From an uncultured Bacteroidota bacterium (GTDB lineage: Bacteria; Bacteroidota; Bacteroidia; Chitinophagales; Saprospiraceae), in assembly GCA_937876435.1 (NCBI GenBank), contig CALEIL010000143.1, positions 1 to 7,710 on the forward strand: 7,710 nt of DNA. Direction: 5' to 3'. Shown here piece by piece: positions 1-7,600 of the stretch (positions are counted from its first letter, which is position 1; each line of letters opens with the position of its first letter). Made by a program: the position numbers and the translations under genes. The notes under the pieces were generated by a model that saw nothing but the letters and a program-made list of their open reading frames with translations, had not been told where the DNA came from and made no database searches.

Positions 1-3000
1 CAAGGTGCCGGATTTCAGGAACCTGATTGTGCTCCTTGTAAGCTGGAGGTGGCCTTAAATAATCTGAGTGAACATTATTCAGTCCTTTTTTCATATCGTA
101 CTGCGCTTGTGGAAGATGTAAATGTCACATTTCACATCCAGGAGAATGAAAGCTTCAATGTAGCTCTTAATCGCTTGCTCAAGGGGCTTGATTTGAATTA
201 TAAATCGATTGATTCCAAGTATTACCTCATATTTGATGGGAATAGTAGTCGCAAAAAAAATGTGCGAAAAATGGAGCGTAAGCTCAAATCAATTAGAAAC
301 CTGGAACGTGAATCCGGGATCCAATTGTTCCAAAAGCCCGAAAACGATCAAATCGCTCTACAGAAGCTGCAGGAATCGGTATCGCCATTCGTGGTAGACA
401 TTAACATTGAAGGAACGGTTGTCGATGAAAATGGCGCACCATTGATTGGGGTAAACATCCAGGTGAAAGGTACGCAGCAAGGAACATCTACCGATATCGA
501 TGGGCATTTTAATTTGGAGGGTATTGATGAAAATGCCGTTTTGATGGTCTCATACATTGGTTATCAGACTCAGGAAATATCCGTAGCTGGAAATGCTACA
601 CTGAATATTACCATGATATCAGATTCACAATTGTTGGATGAGGTGGTAGTCGTAGGTTATGGGACACAAAAGAAAATAAATCTTACTGGTTCCGTCGTAT
701 CCGTTGGAGGTGAAGAATTGAGTAAGAGACCTTCACCAAACGTTCAAAATCTTTTACAGGGAAAGGTTTCAGGCTTACAAATTACCCAACCAGGAGGCAC
801 TCCAGGAGCTGATGCCGGGTCAATTCGCATAAGAGGAGTTGGTACATTTAGTGGTACAGGGAGCAGTCCTTTGGTATTGGTCGATGGGATAGAGGGGAGT
901 ATGCAAAATTTAGATCCAAATAATGTAGAATCCATTTCCGTACTAAAAGATGCGGCTTCCGCAGCGATATATGGTGCCCGGGCTGCAAATGGAGTAATAC
1001 TTATTACTACCAAACGAGGGAGGTCGGATGAATTGTCAATAGAATACCATGTAACCCTTGAAGCTCAAAAAGCAACCCGTTTGCCTGAATTACTGACAAA
1101 TTCAGCTGATTATATGGAACTGTGGAATGAAGCAAACGAAAGATCAGGGAAAACAAAATATTTCAGTCAAGAAGATATAAATACGTTTAGAAATGCTGAT
1201 CCGAATGATCCCAAATATCCAAATTTTGACTGGGTTGATCACATATTCAAAACTGCTTTTGTCAATAATCACCACCTAAGTGTAAGCGGTGGTAGTGAGA
1301 AAACAAATTTCAATTTAGCCGCAGGATTTTTGGACCAGGGGGGGATAGTTGATCCTTATGACTTTAAAAGGTATAATTTACTTTTTTCACTTGATTCCAA
1401 AGTTTCAGACTGGATTACATTAGGAGGGAATATACAAGGCTTTAGAAATGATATAAACCAGGATGTACAGGGAACTTATAATGAAGCATATTTTGTGATG
1501 CATGCTTATGGACCTGGCCCCAATTATACGCCGACCATAACTTTGCCAGATGGCACCGAAGGGTATGTAGCAAGATATAGTTCTGACATCGCCGAATGGA
1601 CCGTAAGAAATCCAGATGCCATTAAAGCACAGGGCAAGAATTATAGAAACAATTACAACATAAGGCCGATGCTTTATACCAATATTACCCTGGCTAAAGA
1701 TCTTACCTGGTACACAAAAGGAGCCATCAACTTTGACTATGGTTTTAGAAAGAATCACGAAAATCCAGTGGACAATTACTATTTTAAAGACGGGACCTAT
1801 GCACACAATGGTGCAGTGTGGAACCTGGGAGTAAGAGATGAAATGAATACTTCATTTTTTTCAACATTTTTTTCAACACTTCAGTACAAAAAGGATATTG
1901 GAAATGCTCAAAATCTCAGTGCACTATTTGGCTATAATCAGGAATCGTATAAGTCCCGATACTTGATCGGAGATAGAATCGACTTTCCAACGACCACATT
2001 GGGCGAGCTTAATGCAGGTTCTACTAACAATCAATCTACATCCGGATCTTCGATAGAATGGGCTATTCAATCATTTTTTGGAAGATTAAATTATGATTTT
2101 CAGAGTAAATATTTATTTGAATTGAATGCCAGATATGATGGTACCTCCAGAATAGCACCAGATACTCGTTGGGGCTTTTTTCCATCAGTTTCAGCCGCTT
2201 GGAGGATCTCTGAAGAATTGTTTATGAAAGACAATACATGGCTCGATAATTTGAAATTGAGAGCTTCGTGGGGTCAGTTGGGTAATCAAAATGTAGGAAA
2301 TTATCCATATCAAGATGTTTTGTCTACTACCTCTTACGCCTTCAATTCATTGGAACCTGGCGTGGTTTTGACGCGATTAGTTGATAAAACATTGAGATGG
2401 GAAACAACTTCCATTACTGATATTGGGCTTGATGGAAATATAAAAAATGGATTGTTGTATTTCGCCATTGATTGGTATGATAAGTTCACGGATGATATCT
2501 TATATAGTATACCAGTTCCTGCAAGTGTAGGATTGTCAGCGCCGACAATTAACGGAGGGCAAATGAAAAACACTGGCTGGGATTTTGAAATAGGTCACCG
2601 GAACAATTTTGGGGAAGTAAACTATGATATTGGTCTCAATTTCTCTACCTATAAAAATGAGGTAATCGGTATCCTCAGTCCGACTTATGGCAACAACACG
2701 ATTCAAGAAGGGCTTCCGTACAATTCCTATTATCTGATCGAATGGGTTGGAATTTTTCAAAACCAGTCTGAAATTGAGGGAGCACCAGATCATCCTTTCA
2801 ATCCCAAGCCGGGTGATTTAAAATATAAAGATCAAAACGGAGATGGTGTGATTAATGCAGATGATCGCGTCGTCGTTGATGGATATTATCCCAAATTTCA
2901 GTACGGGGGAAGTTTTAACCTTTTTTGGAGGAACTTTGATATTTCACTGTTTTTTCAGGGAGTCAATGGAGTTAAGAACTATATCGGAGGGCAACATAGG

Positions 3001-3384
3001 GCCTGGGGTTACACGCCATTTACCCAAGGATCTCCACCACCTATGGATTTTGTAAATAATAGATGGACTGGGGAAGGATCTACAAATGAATATCCCGCAA
3101 TTTATGAGCAATCTTACCAACCTGTGAATGGTACAGCTTCTACCTATTGGTTGTTGGATGCTTCATATCTGCGATTAAAAAATTTGCGCATCGGGTATAG
3201 TCTCCCGTCAGAGTTCATTCAAAAACTTGGGATAAACAGTGCACAAATTTATTTTTCAGGAGACAATTTACTAACTATTACAGATTACCCCGGAGCCGAT
3301 CCCGAACGGTCAAGTCTGACCAGTGCTTATAGTACTTATCCCAATGTATCAATTTTTGCTTTTGGAATTAAGGTGAAACTTTAA
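1..3384 (+). CDS. SusC/RagA-like TonB-linked outer membrane receptor with STN domain (5' partial)
   Basis: Outer membrane TonB-dependent transporter importing glycan fragments together with the SusD protein encoded next. Numbering codons from base 1 (1127 codons visible): an STN domain spans about 12-78, followed by a Lys/Arg-rich linker (about 84-107). A carboxypeptidase-regulatory-like beta-sandwich spans about 136-207, with a TonB-box-like DEVVVVGYGTQKK at 213-225. The plug covers about 226-345, with LVLVDG at 291-296 and the SusC signature DAASAAIYGARAANGV at 317-332. The remainder is the beta-barrel. An EF-hand-like loop, DQNGDGVINADDR (944-956), is common in SusC proteins and may bind calcium. 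The frame is open from base 1 and GTG 49 falls inside the STN domain, so the true start and signal peptide lie upstream of the window. Known for the family: STN-bearing receptors signal to FecR-type anti-sigma factors. Inferred: this locus is controlled that way. The substrate cannot be read from the sequence. Confidence 0.96.
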   Translation, partial: QGAGFQEPDCAPCKLEVALNNLSEHYSVLFSYRTALVEDVNVTFHIQENESFNVALNRLLKGLDLNYKSIDSKYYLIFDGNSSRKKNVRKMERKLKSIRNLERESGIQLFQKPENDQIALQKLQESVSPFVVDINIEGTVVDENGAPLIGVNIQVKGTQQGTSTDIDGHFNLEGIDENAVLMVSYIGYQTQEISVAGNATLNITMISDSQLLDEVVVVGYGTQKKINLTGSVVSVGGEELSKRPSPNVQNLLQGKVSGLQITQPGGTPGADAGSIRIRGVGTFSGTGSSPLVLVDGIEGSMQNLDPNNVESISVLKDAASAAIYGARAANGVILITTKRGRSDELSIEYHVTLEAQKATRLPELLTNSADYMELWNEANERSGKTKYFSQEDINTFRNADPNDPKYPNFDWVDHIFKTAFVNNHHLSVSGGSEKTNFNLAAGFLDQGGIVDPYDFKRYNLLFSLDSKVSDWITLGGNIQGFRNDINQDVQGTYNEAYFVMHAYGPGPNYTPTITLPDGTEGYVARYSSDIAEWTVRNPDAIKAQGKNYRNNYNIRPMLYTNITLAKDLTWYTKGAINFDYGFRKNHENPVDNYYFKDGTYAHNGAVWNLGVRDEMNTSFFSTFFSTLQYKKDIGNAQNLSALFGYNQESYKSRYLIGDRIDFPTTTLGELNAGSTNNQSTSGSSIEWAIQSFFGRLNYDFQSKYLFELNARYDGTSRIAPDTRWGFFPSVSAAWRISEELFMKDNTWLDNLKLRASWGQLGNQNVGNYPYQDVLSTTSYAFNSLEPGVVLTRLVDKTLRWETTSITDIGLDGNIKNGLLYFAIDWYDKFTDDILYSIPVPASVGLSAPTINGGQMKNTGWDFEIGHRNNFGEVNYDIGLNFSTYKNEVIGILSPTYGNNTIQEGLPYNSYYLIEWVGIFQNQSEIEGAPDHPFNPKPGDLKYKDQNGDGVINADDRVVVDGYYPKFQYGGSFNLFWRNFDISLFFQGVNGVKNYIGGQHRAWGYTPFTQGSPPPMDFVNNRWTGEGSTNEYPAIYEQSYQPVNGTASTYWLLDASYLRLKNLRIGYSLPSEFIQKLGINSAQIYFSGDNLLTITDYPGADPERSSLTSAYSTYPNVSIFAFGIKVKL

Positions 3385-3396
3385 AAAACTCTTGTC

Positions 3397-4899
3397 ATGA
3401 ATCAACATATTATAAAAATCGTAAAATTATCATGCATCGGTCTTATCATACTGGGTATTTCTTCATGTAATGATTTTCTCAATAAAAATCCTCTTGATCA
3501 AATTTCAAGTGAGGTATTCTGGAAAAATGATAGGGAAGCATCAATGGCATTGGCTGGTGTTTATTCAAAGCTGAGAAGTACGCCATTTGGTCATAAGGAT
3601 TGTGAGTGGGATGTAATGGCAGGTGATGTGTGCGCCAATCAATCCCACTCGGTAGTCGACATAGCTCAGGGAAATATTCACCCTACCTCAGGCGGAGTAG
3701 TAAGTAATGTGTATTCATCGTGTTTTCAGGGAATAAGTGCTTGTAACTTTTTCCTGGACAATATTGATGAAACCCCACTAAATGAAGAAAAATTGAATCT
3801 CTTTAAAGCTGAAGTTCAATTTCTTAGAGCCCTTTTTTATTTCACGCTAACCGATGTTTACGGAGGAGTACCTCTATATACTGAACCCGTTACCATCGAA
3901 GAATCAAAGGTGAAACAGGCATCGAAGGAAATGGTAACTGAACAAATTCTAAGTGATTTGGATTTTGCCATTGCAAATCTTCCTAATGAAAGATATTCTG
4001 ATGGACATGCAGTTAAAGGATCTGCGTTGGCACTGAAAGCAAAAGTATTACTGCATAATGGAAAGTGGATGGAAGCAGCCAACGTGGCTAATGAGATTAT
4101 TCAGAGTAAAATTTTTGAACTGCATGATGATTTTAGAACTTTATTTTTAGCGTCAGGTCAAAAAGATAATCCGGAAATTATCTTTTCAACCAGATACCTT
4201 ATTCCTGATATCACCAGTGATCTGGACGTGCGTTGGTCCTGGCATGGAGTGGTTAACCCCAGGCAGGAACTCGTAGATGCATATGAATGTATTGATGGTC
4301 TGTCTATATCCGCTTCTCCATTATACGATCCAACCAATTGGAAAAAGAATAGAGATCCCAGACTTGCAATGACAATTAAAGGTTTTGAGGAAACCGCGAT
4401 AAACTCTTCGGGAGAAGAAGTAACGTTTAATTATAATGGGGTTTCTGGAACCGGGTATAATCCTGTGAAATATTGTAATTGGGATGCTCTTCCCATAGAC
4501 TATTCAACTTTAAGTGAACAGGATTGGATATTATTGAGGTATGCGGATATATTGTTGATTTATGCCGAAGCAATGAATGAAGCGCAGGGACCGGAAACCT
4601 CCGTGTATACAGCTGTCAATGAAGTGAGGTCAAGAGTCGATATGCCTCCTCTGCCAGCAGGTTTGTCACAAGATCAAATGAGGCAAAGAATCAGGAATGA
4701 AAGGAGAGTTGAGCTGGCACTTGAAGGCATTCGATGGGGAGATGTCAAAAGATGGAAAACAGCAGAGGATTATATACCGACATTGGTCGATCCAGGAGGA
4801 ACCAAACGCAGTTTTGATCCCAATAAGCATTACTTGCTTCCATTTCCTCAAAGTGAAATAGATGTAAATGAAAATCTGGAGCAAAATCCCGGGTATTAA
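3397..4899 (+). CDS. SusD/RagB-family nutrient-binding outer membrane lipoprotein
   Basis: Surface lipoprotein that caps the SusC barrel and binds the glycan before import. The N-terminus is a lipoprotein signal peptide: Lys7 and Lys10, a hydrophobic run, then lipobox ISSC with Cys24 as the predicted lipidated residue. NDFLNKNP follows, a typical SusD opening. The N-terminal SusD-like half contains FLRALFYFTLTDVYGGVPL (142-160), matching the conserved RA-x-YY-x-L-x-x-x-YGGVPL region that forms the TPR-like helices. The C-terminal RagB/SusD domain contains LLRYADILLIYAEA (379-392) and NERRVELALEGIRWGDVKRW (434-453), and the protein ends in ENLEQNPGY, a standard SusD terminus. At 500 aa it is of normal family length and appears intact. 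The ATG lies 12 bases after the susC stop with no Shine-Dalgarno-like sequence, as is usual in Bacteroidota, so the two genes are almost certainly co-transcribed. Ligand specificity cannot be inferred. Confidence 0.96.
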   Translation: MNQHIIKIVKLSCIGLIILGISSCNDFLNKNPLDQISSEVFWKNDREASMALAGVYSKLRSTPFGHKDCEWDVMAGDVCANQSHSVVDIAQGNIHPTSGGVVSNVYSSCFQGISACNFFLDNIDETPLNEEKLNLFKAEVQFLRALFYFTLTDVYGGVPLYTEPVTIEESKVKQASKEMVTEQILSDLDFAIANLPNERYSDGHAVKGSALALKAKVLLHNGKWMEAANVANEIIQSKIFELHDDFRTLFLASGQKDNPEIIFSTRYLIPDITSDLDVRWSWHGVVNPRQELVDAYECIDGLSISASPLYDPTNWKKNRDPRLAMTIKGFEETAINSSGEEVTFNYNGVSGTGYNPVKYCNWDALPIDYSTLSEQDWILLRYADILLIYAEAMNEAQGPETSVYTAVNEVRSRVDMPPLPAGLSQDQMRQRIRNERRVELALEGIRWGDVKRWKTAEDYIPTLVDPGGTKRSFDPNKHYLLPFPQSEIDVNENLEQNPGY

Positions 4900-4920
4900 G
4901 TATTAATTTTAAAATACCCG
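4890..4920 (+). terminator. Hairpin spanning the susD stop codon, possible weak terminator or mRNA 3' stabiliser
   Basis: Perfect 8-bp inverted repeat CGGGTATT (4890-4897) / AATACCCG (4913-4920) with an AT-rich 15-base loop. The left arm includes the last sense codons and first base of the susD TAA. The right arm is followed only by TTACATTT, not a proper U-run, so full rho-independent termination is doubtful. In many PULs the susCD transcript is more abundant than downstream enzyme transcripts, and a leaky hairpin here would fit that, but this is inference. Confidence 0.35.
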
Positions 4921-4958
4921 TTACATTTGAGCTTGCCTCTCCAGGAATGGAAGGGTGA

Positions 4959-4991
4959 TTTGACCGGCTTCTGTGAGGTTTTGTAATTTTA
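4959..4991 (+). promoter_or_regulatory. Candidate Bacteroidota-type promoter for the GH95-like gene
   Basis: TTTG at 4959-4962 resembles the -33 element. TAATTTTA at 4984-4991 matches the Bacteroidota -7 consensus TAnnTTTG at five of six fixed positions (last base A instead of G). The spacer is 21 bases. Transcription would begin near 4998, giving a leader of roughly 45 bases before the ATG at 5044. Such matches occur by chance in AT-rich DNA. The 144-base gap after susD and the hairpin at its stop make an independent promoter plausible, but the gene may equally be read through from susCD. Confidence 0.3.
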
Positions 4992-5043
4992 TTATGGAAT
5001 GGGCGGAGGCGTCATGCCTGAATTAATGGATAGAGAAAAATAA

Positions 5044-7326
5044 ATGAACAGACTGTTGACCATAGCCCTTGGCTTTTTACTTCTCGCTAACTGTGAAAAT
5101 AGCCCACCGGATCCCTCTCCGACCTACCAATTGTCCTTCAACGAATTGGCCGATTCGTGGGACGAAGCGATTCCACTCGGCAACGGTATCCTGGGTAATC
5201 TTGTCTGGCAAAAAGGTGAAAAGCTGAGGTTTTCGCTGGATCGATCCGATCTCTGGGATTTACGCCCTATGGAGAACATCGACTTCGATCAATGGAAATT
5301 CAAAGATGTTTACACTCACTGGAAGAAGGGGCAATATACAGAGGTCCAAAAGGTTTTTGACGAACCTTATGACAAGCTCCCCGCGCCTTCCAAAATTCCG
5401 GCCGGAGCCCTCGAGTTTGATATCGGCCAACTGGGGGCCGTGAGATCGGTTCGGCTGGATATTGCTACGGCCACATGCCTCGTGGAGTGGGAAAGTGGCG
5501 TGAAGCTGACCACTTTTGTTCACGCCAATAAACCCATCGGATGGTATAAATTTGAGAATCTTCCCGAACCACTCGATATTACGATGGACTCTCCGGCTTA
5601 TGACAATCCGGATCAGGAGGTGGAAGCCAGTCAGTCACCGCATGATTTAGCCCAACTGGGATATACGCAGGGAAATATTGAAAAAGGCGTCCGTTCCCTG
5701 ACGTATAATCAGGAAGGGTGGGGTGAATTTTCGTATCAGATTCATACAGCCTGGCAGGAAGAAGAAAATAGTATGTGGGGATGTTGGTCGGTTTCGTCGT
5801 CGTATAATGATAGAGGGGATCAGGCCGATGCGGTCCAGACGGTCTCCGCAGGGCTTGATACCGGAATGGAACAATCTCTCCGCGCACACACCGCCTGGTG
5901 GAAGGATTTTTGGTCTCAATCTGAAATAAGTATTCCGGATTCGCTCTTGCAGAATCAATACCACATGGAAATGTATAAACTGGGTTCCGTGGCCCGGGCA
6001 GATGCTCCCCCGATTTCGCTCCAGGCTGTATGGACCGCCGATCATGGAAAACTTCCCCCCTGGAAGGGCGATTTTCATCACGACCTGAATACGCAACTCA
6101 GTTACTGGCCGACTTATACCGGAAATTATCTCGGATTGGAAGAAGGTTTTATCAACTGGCTATGGAAGCACCGGCCGACCTTCAAAAGGTATGCAAAATC
6201 GTATTTTGAAGCGGGTGGAATGAATGTTCCCGGCGTGACCACCCTGGATGGAGAACCCATAGGAGGATGGATCCAGTATTCCCTGGGTCCAACCGTGGGG
6301 GCCTGGCTGGCGCACCATTTCTACCTTCACTGGCGCTATTCCATGGATCGGGATTTTCTGGAGAACAAGGCTTATCCCTGGTTGAAAGATATCGCTGTAT
6401 TCCTGGATGAAATATCGATCAGGACGGAAGAAGGGAAGCGAAAATTACTATTGAGTTCCAGCCCGGAAATATTTAATAATTCTGCCCAGGCCTGGTTTCC
6501 GGTGACCACGAATTATGATCTGGCTCTTATCCGATGGACGTATGAGAAAACGGCTGAACTGGCCAGGGAACTTGGATTGGAAGAAGAGTCCGATAAATGG
6601 GAACAAATTCTGGCCGAATGGCCCGACCTGGCCATTGATCCTGAAACGGGATTGGTTTTTGCACCGGGAACACCTTATAATGAATCGCACCGGCATTTTT
6701 CCCACCTGCTGGGGTATCACCCCCTGGGCATTGTTGATTTTTCAAAAGGAGAAAAACATATTTCTATTATCAAAAATACCCTGGCAAATCTTGAAGAACA
6801 AGGGACGGATTGGTGGACAGGATATTCCTTTAGCTGGCAGGGGATTTTGTATGCCCGGGCGTTTGAGGGAGAAAAGGCAGCGGAAGCCTTGCGGATATTT
6901 ACGAGGTGCTTTTGTTTGAAAAATACGTTTCATGTGAACGGTGATCAATGCAAGATGGGCTATTCCAACTTTACGTATCGTCCTTTTACGCTGGAGGGCA
7001 ATTTTGCTTTTGCTTCTGCTATTCAGGAAATGTTGATTCAAAGCCATACCGGCATTATGCAGATATTTCCGGCGATCCCGGCCGATTGGGAAAACGTTTC
7101 ATTTTCGAGATTGCGAACGATGGGGGCATTTCTGGTGTCCGCCATTCGGCAGAACGGAACCACCACCGAGATTGAGATCGTTTCGGAAAAAGGAGGAAAT
7201 GCATGGCTGCAAAATCCCTTTGAAGGTGCTGAGTTTTCCAGTGACATGGAATTTGAAGAGCAAAATGGCGTAATAAAATGCGTCTTGCAAACAGGAGATA
7301 AAGTGACATTCAGAAGGGTAGATTAG
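5044..7326 (+). CDS. GH95-like glycoside hydrolase, predicted lipoprotein
   Basis: Predicted inverting exo-hydrolase of the GH95 fold, a family whose characterised members release alpha-L-fucose or alpha-L-galactose. An N-terminal hydrophobic segment ends at LLANC, giving a probable lipidated Cys17 (Asn at -1 is unusual). The N-terminal beta-sandwich begins with EAIPLGNGILGNLVW, the family's ALPLGNGRLGAM-type motif. The (alpha/alpha)6 catalytic domain runs from about 280 to 665, and a C-terminal beta-domain from about 668 (GIMQIFPAIPADW) to 760. From recall of Bifidobacterium AfcA, the general acid corresponds to Glu475 (SSSPE) and the catalytic Asn to Asn349 (HHDLNTQLSYWP). The second Asn position is Asp347, and the activating Asp is Glu651 (FTLEGNF). 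Length 760 aa is normal for the family and the frame is intact. TAA directly precedes the ATG in frame, so no upstream extension is possible. GC content is visibly higher than in susCD. The family fold is well supported; the substrate is not. Confidence 0.88.
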   Translation: MNRLLTIALGFLLLANCENSPPDPSPTYQLSFNELADSWDEAIPLGNGILGNLVWQKGEKLRFSLDRSDLWDLRPMENIDFDQWKFKDVYTHWKKGQYTEVQKVFDEPYDKLPAPSKIPAGALEFDIGQLGAVRSVRLDIATATCLVEWESGVKLTTFVHANKPIGWYKFENLPEPLDITMDSPAYDNPDQEVEASQSPHDLAQLGYTQGNIEKGVRSLTYNQEGWGEFSYQIHTAWQEEENSMWGCWSVSSSYNDRGDQADAVQTVSAGLDTGMEQSLRAHTAWWKDFWSQSEISIPDSLLQNQYHMEMYKLGSVARADAPPISLQAVWTADHGKLPPWKGDFHHDLNTQLSYWPTYTGNYLGLEEGFINWLWKHRPTFKRYAKSYFEAGGMNVPGVTTLDGEPIGGWIQYSLGPTVGAWLAHHFYLHWRYSMDRDFLENKAYPWLKDIAVFLDEISIRTEEGKRKLLLSSSPEIFNNSAQAWFPVTTNYDLALIRWTYEKTAELARELGLEEESDKWEQILAEWPDLAIDPETGLVFAPGTPYNESHRHFSHLLGYHPLGIVDFSKGEKHISIIKNTLANLEEQGTDWWTGYSFSWQGILYARAFEGEKAAEALRIFTRCFCLKNTFHVNGDQCKMGYSNFTYRPFTLEGNFAFASAIQEMLIQSHTGIMQIFPAIPADWENVSFSRLRTMGAFLVSAIRQNGTTTEIEIVSEKGGNAWLQNPFEGAEFSSDMEFEEQNGVIKCVLQTGDKVTFRRVD

Positions 7327-7335
7327 GTCGTACGG

Positions 7336-7371
7336 GTGTGGGTTTGAGTGTGTGTTTGGGTGTGCGAAGGC
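7336..7371. repeat. Degenerate 12-bp GT-rich tandem repeat
   Basis: Three consecutive 12-base units starting with GTGTG: GTGTGGGTTTGA (7336-7347), GTGTGTGTTTGG (7348-7359) and GTGTGCGAAGGC (7360-7371). Units 1 and 2 agree at 10 of 12 positions; units 2 and 3 agree at 7 of 12. The repeat begins nine bases after the hydrolase stop codon. Its role is unknown. Confidence 0.5.
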
Positions 7372-7470
7372 GAGACTAGGACCGAAGGGACGTAGCGAGA
7401 CCTGCCCGTCGGGGAGTAGCTTTTTCCTGGCGGCCTGCGTATTTTCTGATGATTCGGAACTTGTTCTTGA

Positions 7471-7494
7471 GAAGACCGCATTGCAAATGCCTTC
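7471..7494. other. Bulged 9-bp hairpin
   Basis: GAAG (7471-7474) pairs with CTTC (7491-7494), and GCATT (7478-7482) pairs with AATGC (7486-7490). The loop is GCA and there is a three-base ACC bulge on the left. Pyrimidine-rich DNA follows (TCTTCGTTTTCTTC) without a clean T-run. It could act as a transcript end for the hydrolase gene or be part of the repeat tail; the sequence does not decide. Confidence 0.35.
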
Positions 7495-7511
7495 GGGATA
7501 TCTTCGTTTTC

Positions 7512-7571
7512 TTCTCTCATTTTCGCTCTCCTCTTTGGCCGCTCTTTTCTCTCATTCTCGCTCTGCTCCTT
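7512..7571. repeat. Pyrimidine-rich direct repeat, two copies 35 bp apart
   Basis: Copy 1 at 7512-7536 and copy 2 at 7547-7571 both read TTCTCTCATT-Y-TCGCTCT-x-CTC-Y-TT and differ at 3 of 25 bases. The offset of 35 is not a multiple of three, so the copies fall in different reading frames, arguing against an encoded peptide repeat. The 10 bases between them (7537-7546) contain GGCCGCTC. Confidence 0.5.
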
Positions 7572-7573
7572 AG

Positions 7574-7600
7574 GGGCTCCAGCTTCCGCTGAAGAAGCCC
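7574..7600. other. Compound hairpin GGGCT...AGCCC
   Basis: Outer stem GGGCT (7574-7578) / AGCCC (7596-7600). The interior can fold as CAGC/GCTG with a TTCC loop, or as CTTC/GAAG with a CGCT loop. Only GTATCCTTTA follows, so it is a poor intrinsic terminator. It sits between the pyrimidine repeat and the palindromic repeat and may be a boundary of that element. Confidence 0.35.

Noticed and set aside
49..51. GTG as the start codon of the SusC-like gene
   Set aside because: The frame has no stop back to base 1, the preceding codons read into the STN domain, and a start here would remove the signal peptide required for an outer membrane protein. The real start is upstream of the window.
253..260. 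A8 run between the STN domain and the rest of SusC as a slippage or phase-variation site
   Set aside because: Eight As encoding Lys-Lys-Asn are unremarkable in an AT-rich gene, and the frame is intact through it. Population read data would be needed to revive the idea.
1338..1344. G7 homopolymer in SusC as a phase-variation tract
   Set aside because: It falls in the conserved Gly-Gly of the DQGGIVDPYDFKRYN region found in SusC barrels, the frame is intact, and seven Gs are short for such a switch.
4994..5026. Ten-codon upstream ORF ahead of the hydrolase
   Set aside because: Very short, with no sign of conservation or attenuation-type codon runs; expected by chance.
7402..7425. Intrinsic terminator (CTGCCC-GTC-GGGGAG then TAGCTTTTT)
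   Set aside because: Only three consecutive G-C pairs, a G/G mismatch and two outer pairs support the stem, and the T-run is separated from it by four bases. Too weak to call.
7323..7520. 65-codon - strand open frame
   Set aside because: Its C-terminal His-Thr-Gln-Thr repeats are the reverse strand of the GT-rich 12-bp repeat, and it overlaps the end of the hydrolase gene. Probably spurious.
7352..7573. 73-codon + strand open frame (GTG start) after the hydrolase
   Set aside because: Ser/Leu-rich composition arises from pyrimidine-rich repeat DNA; it lies across repeats and a hairpin, and no domain or plausible start context is visible.
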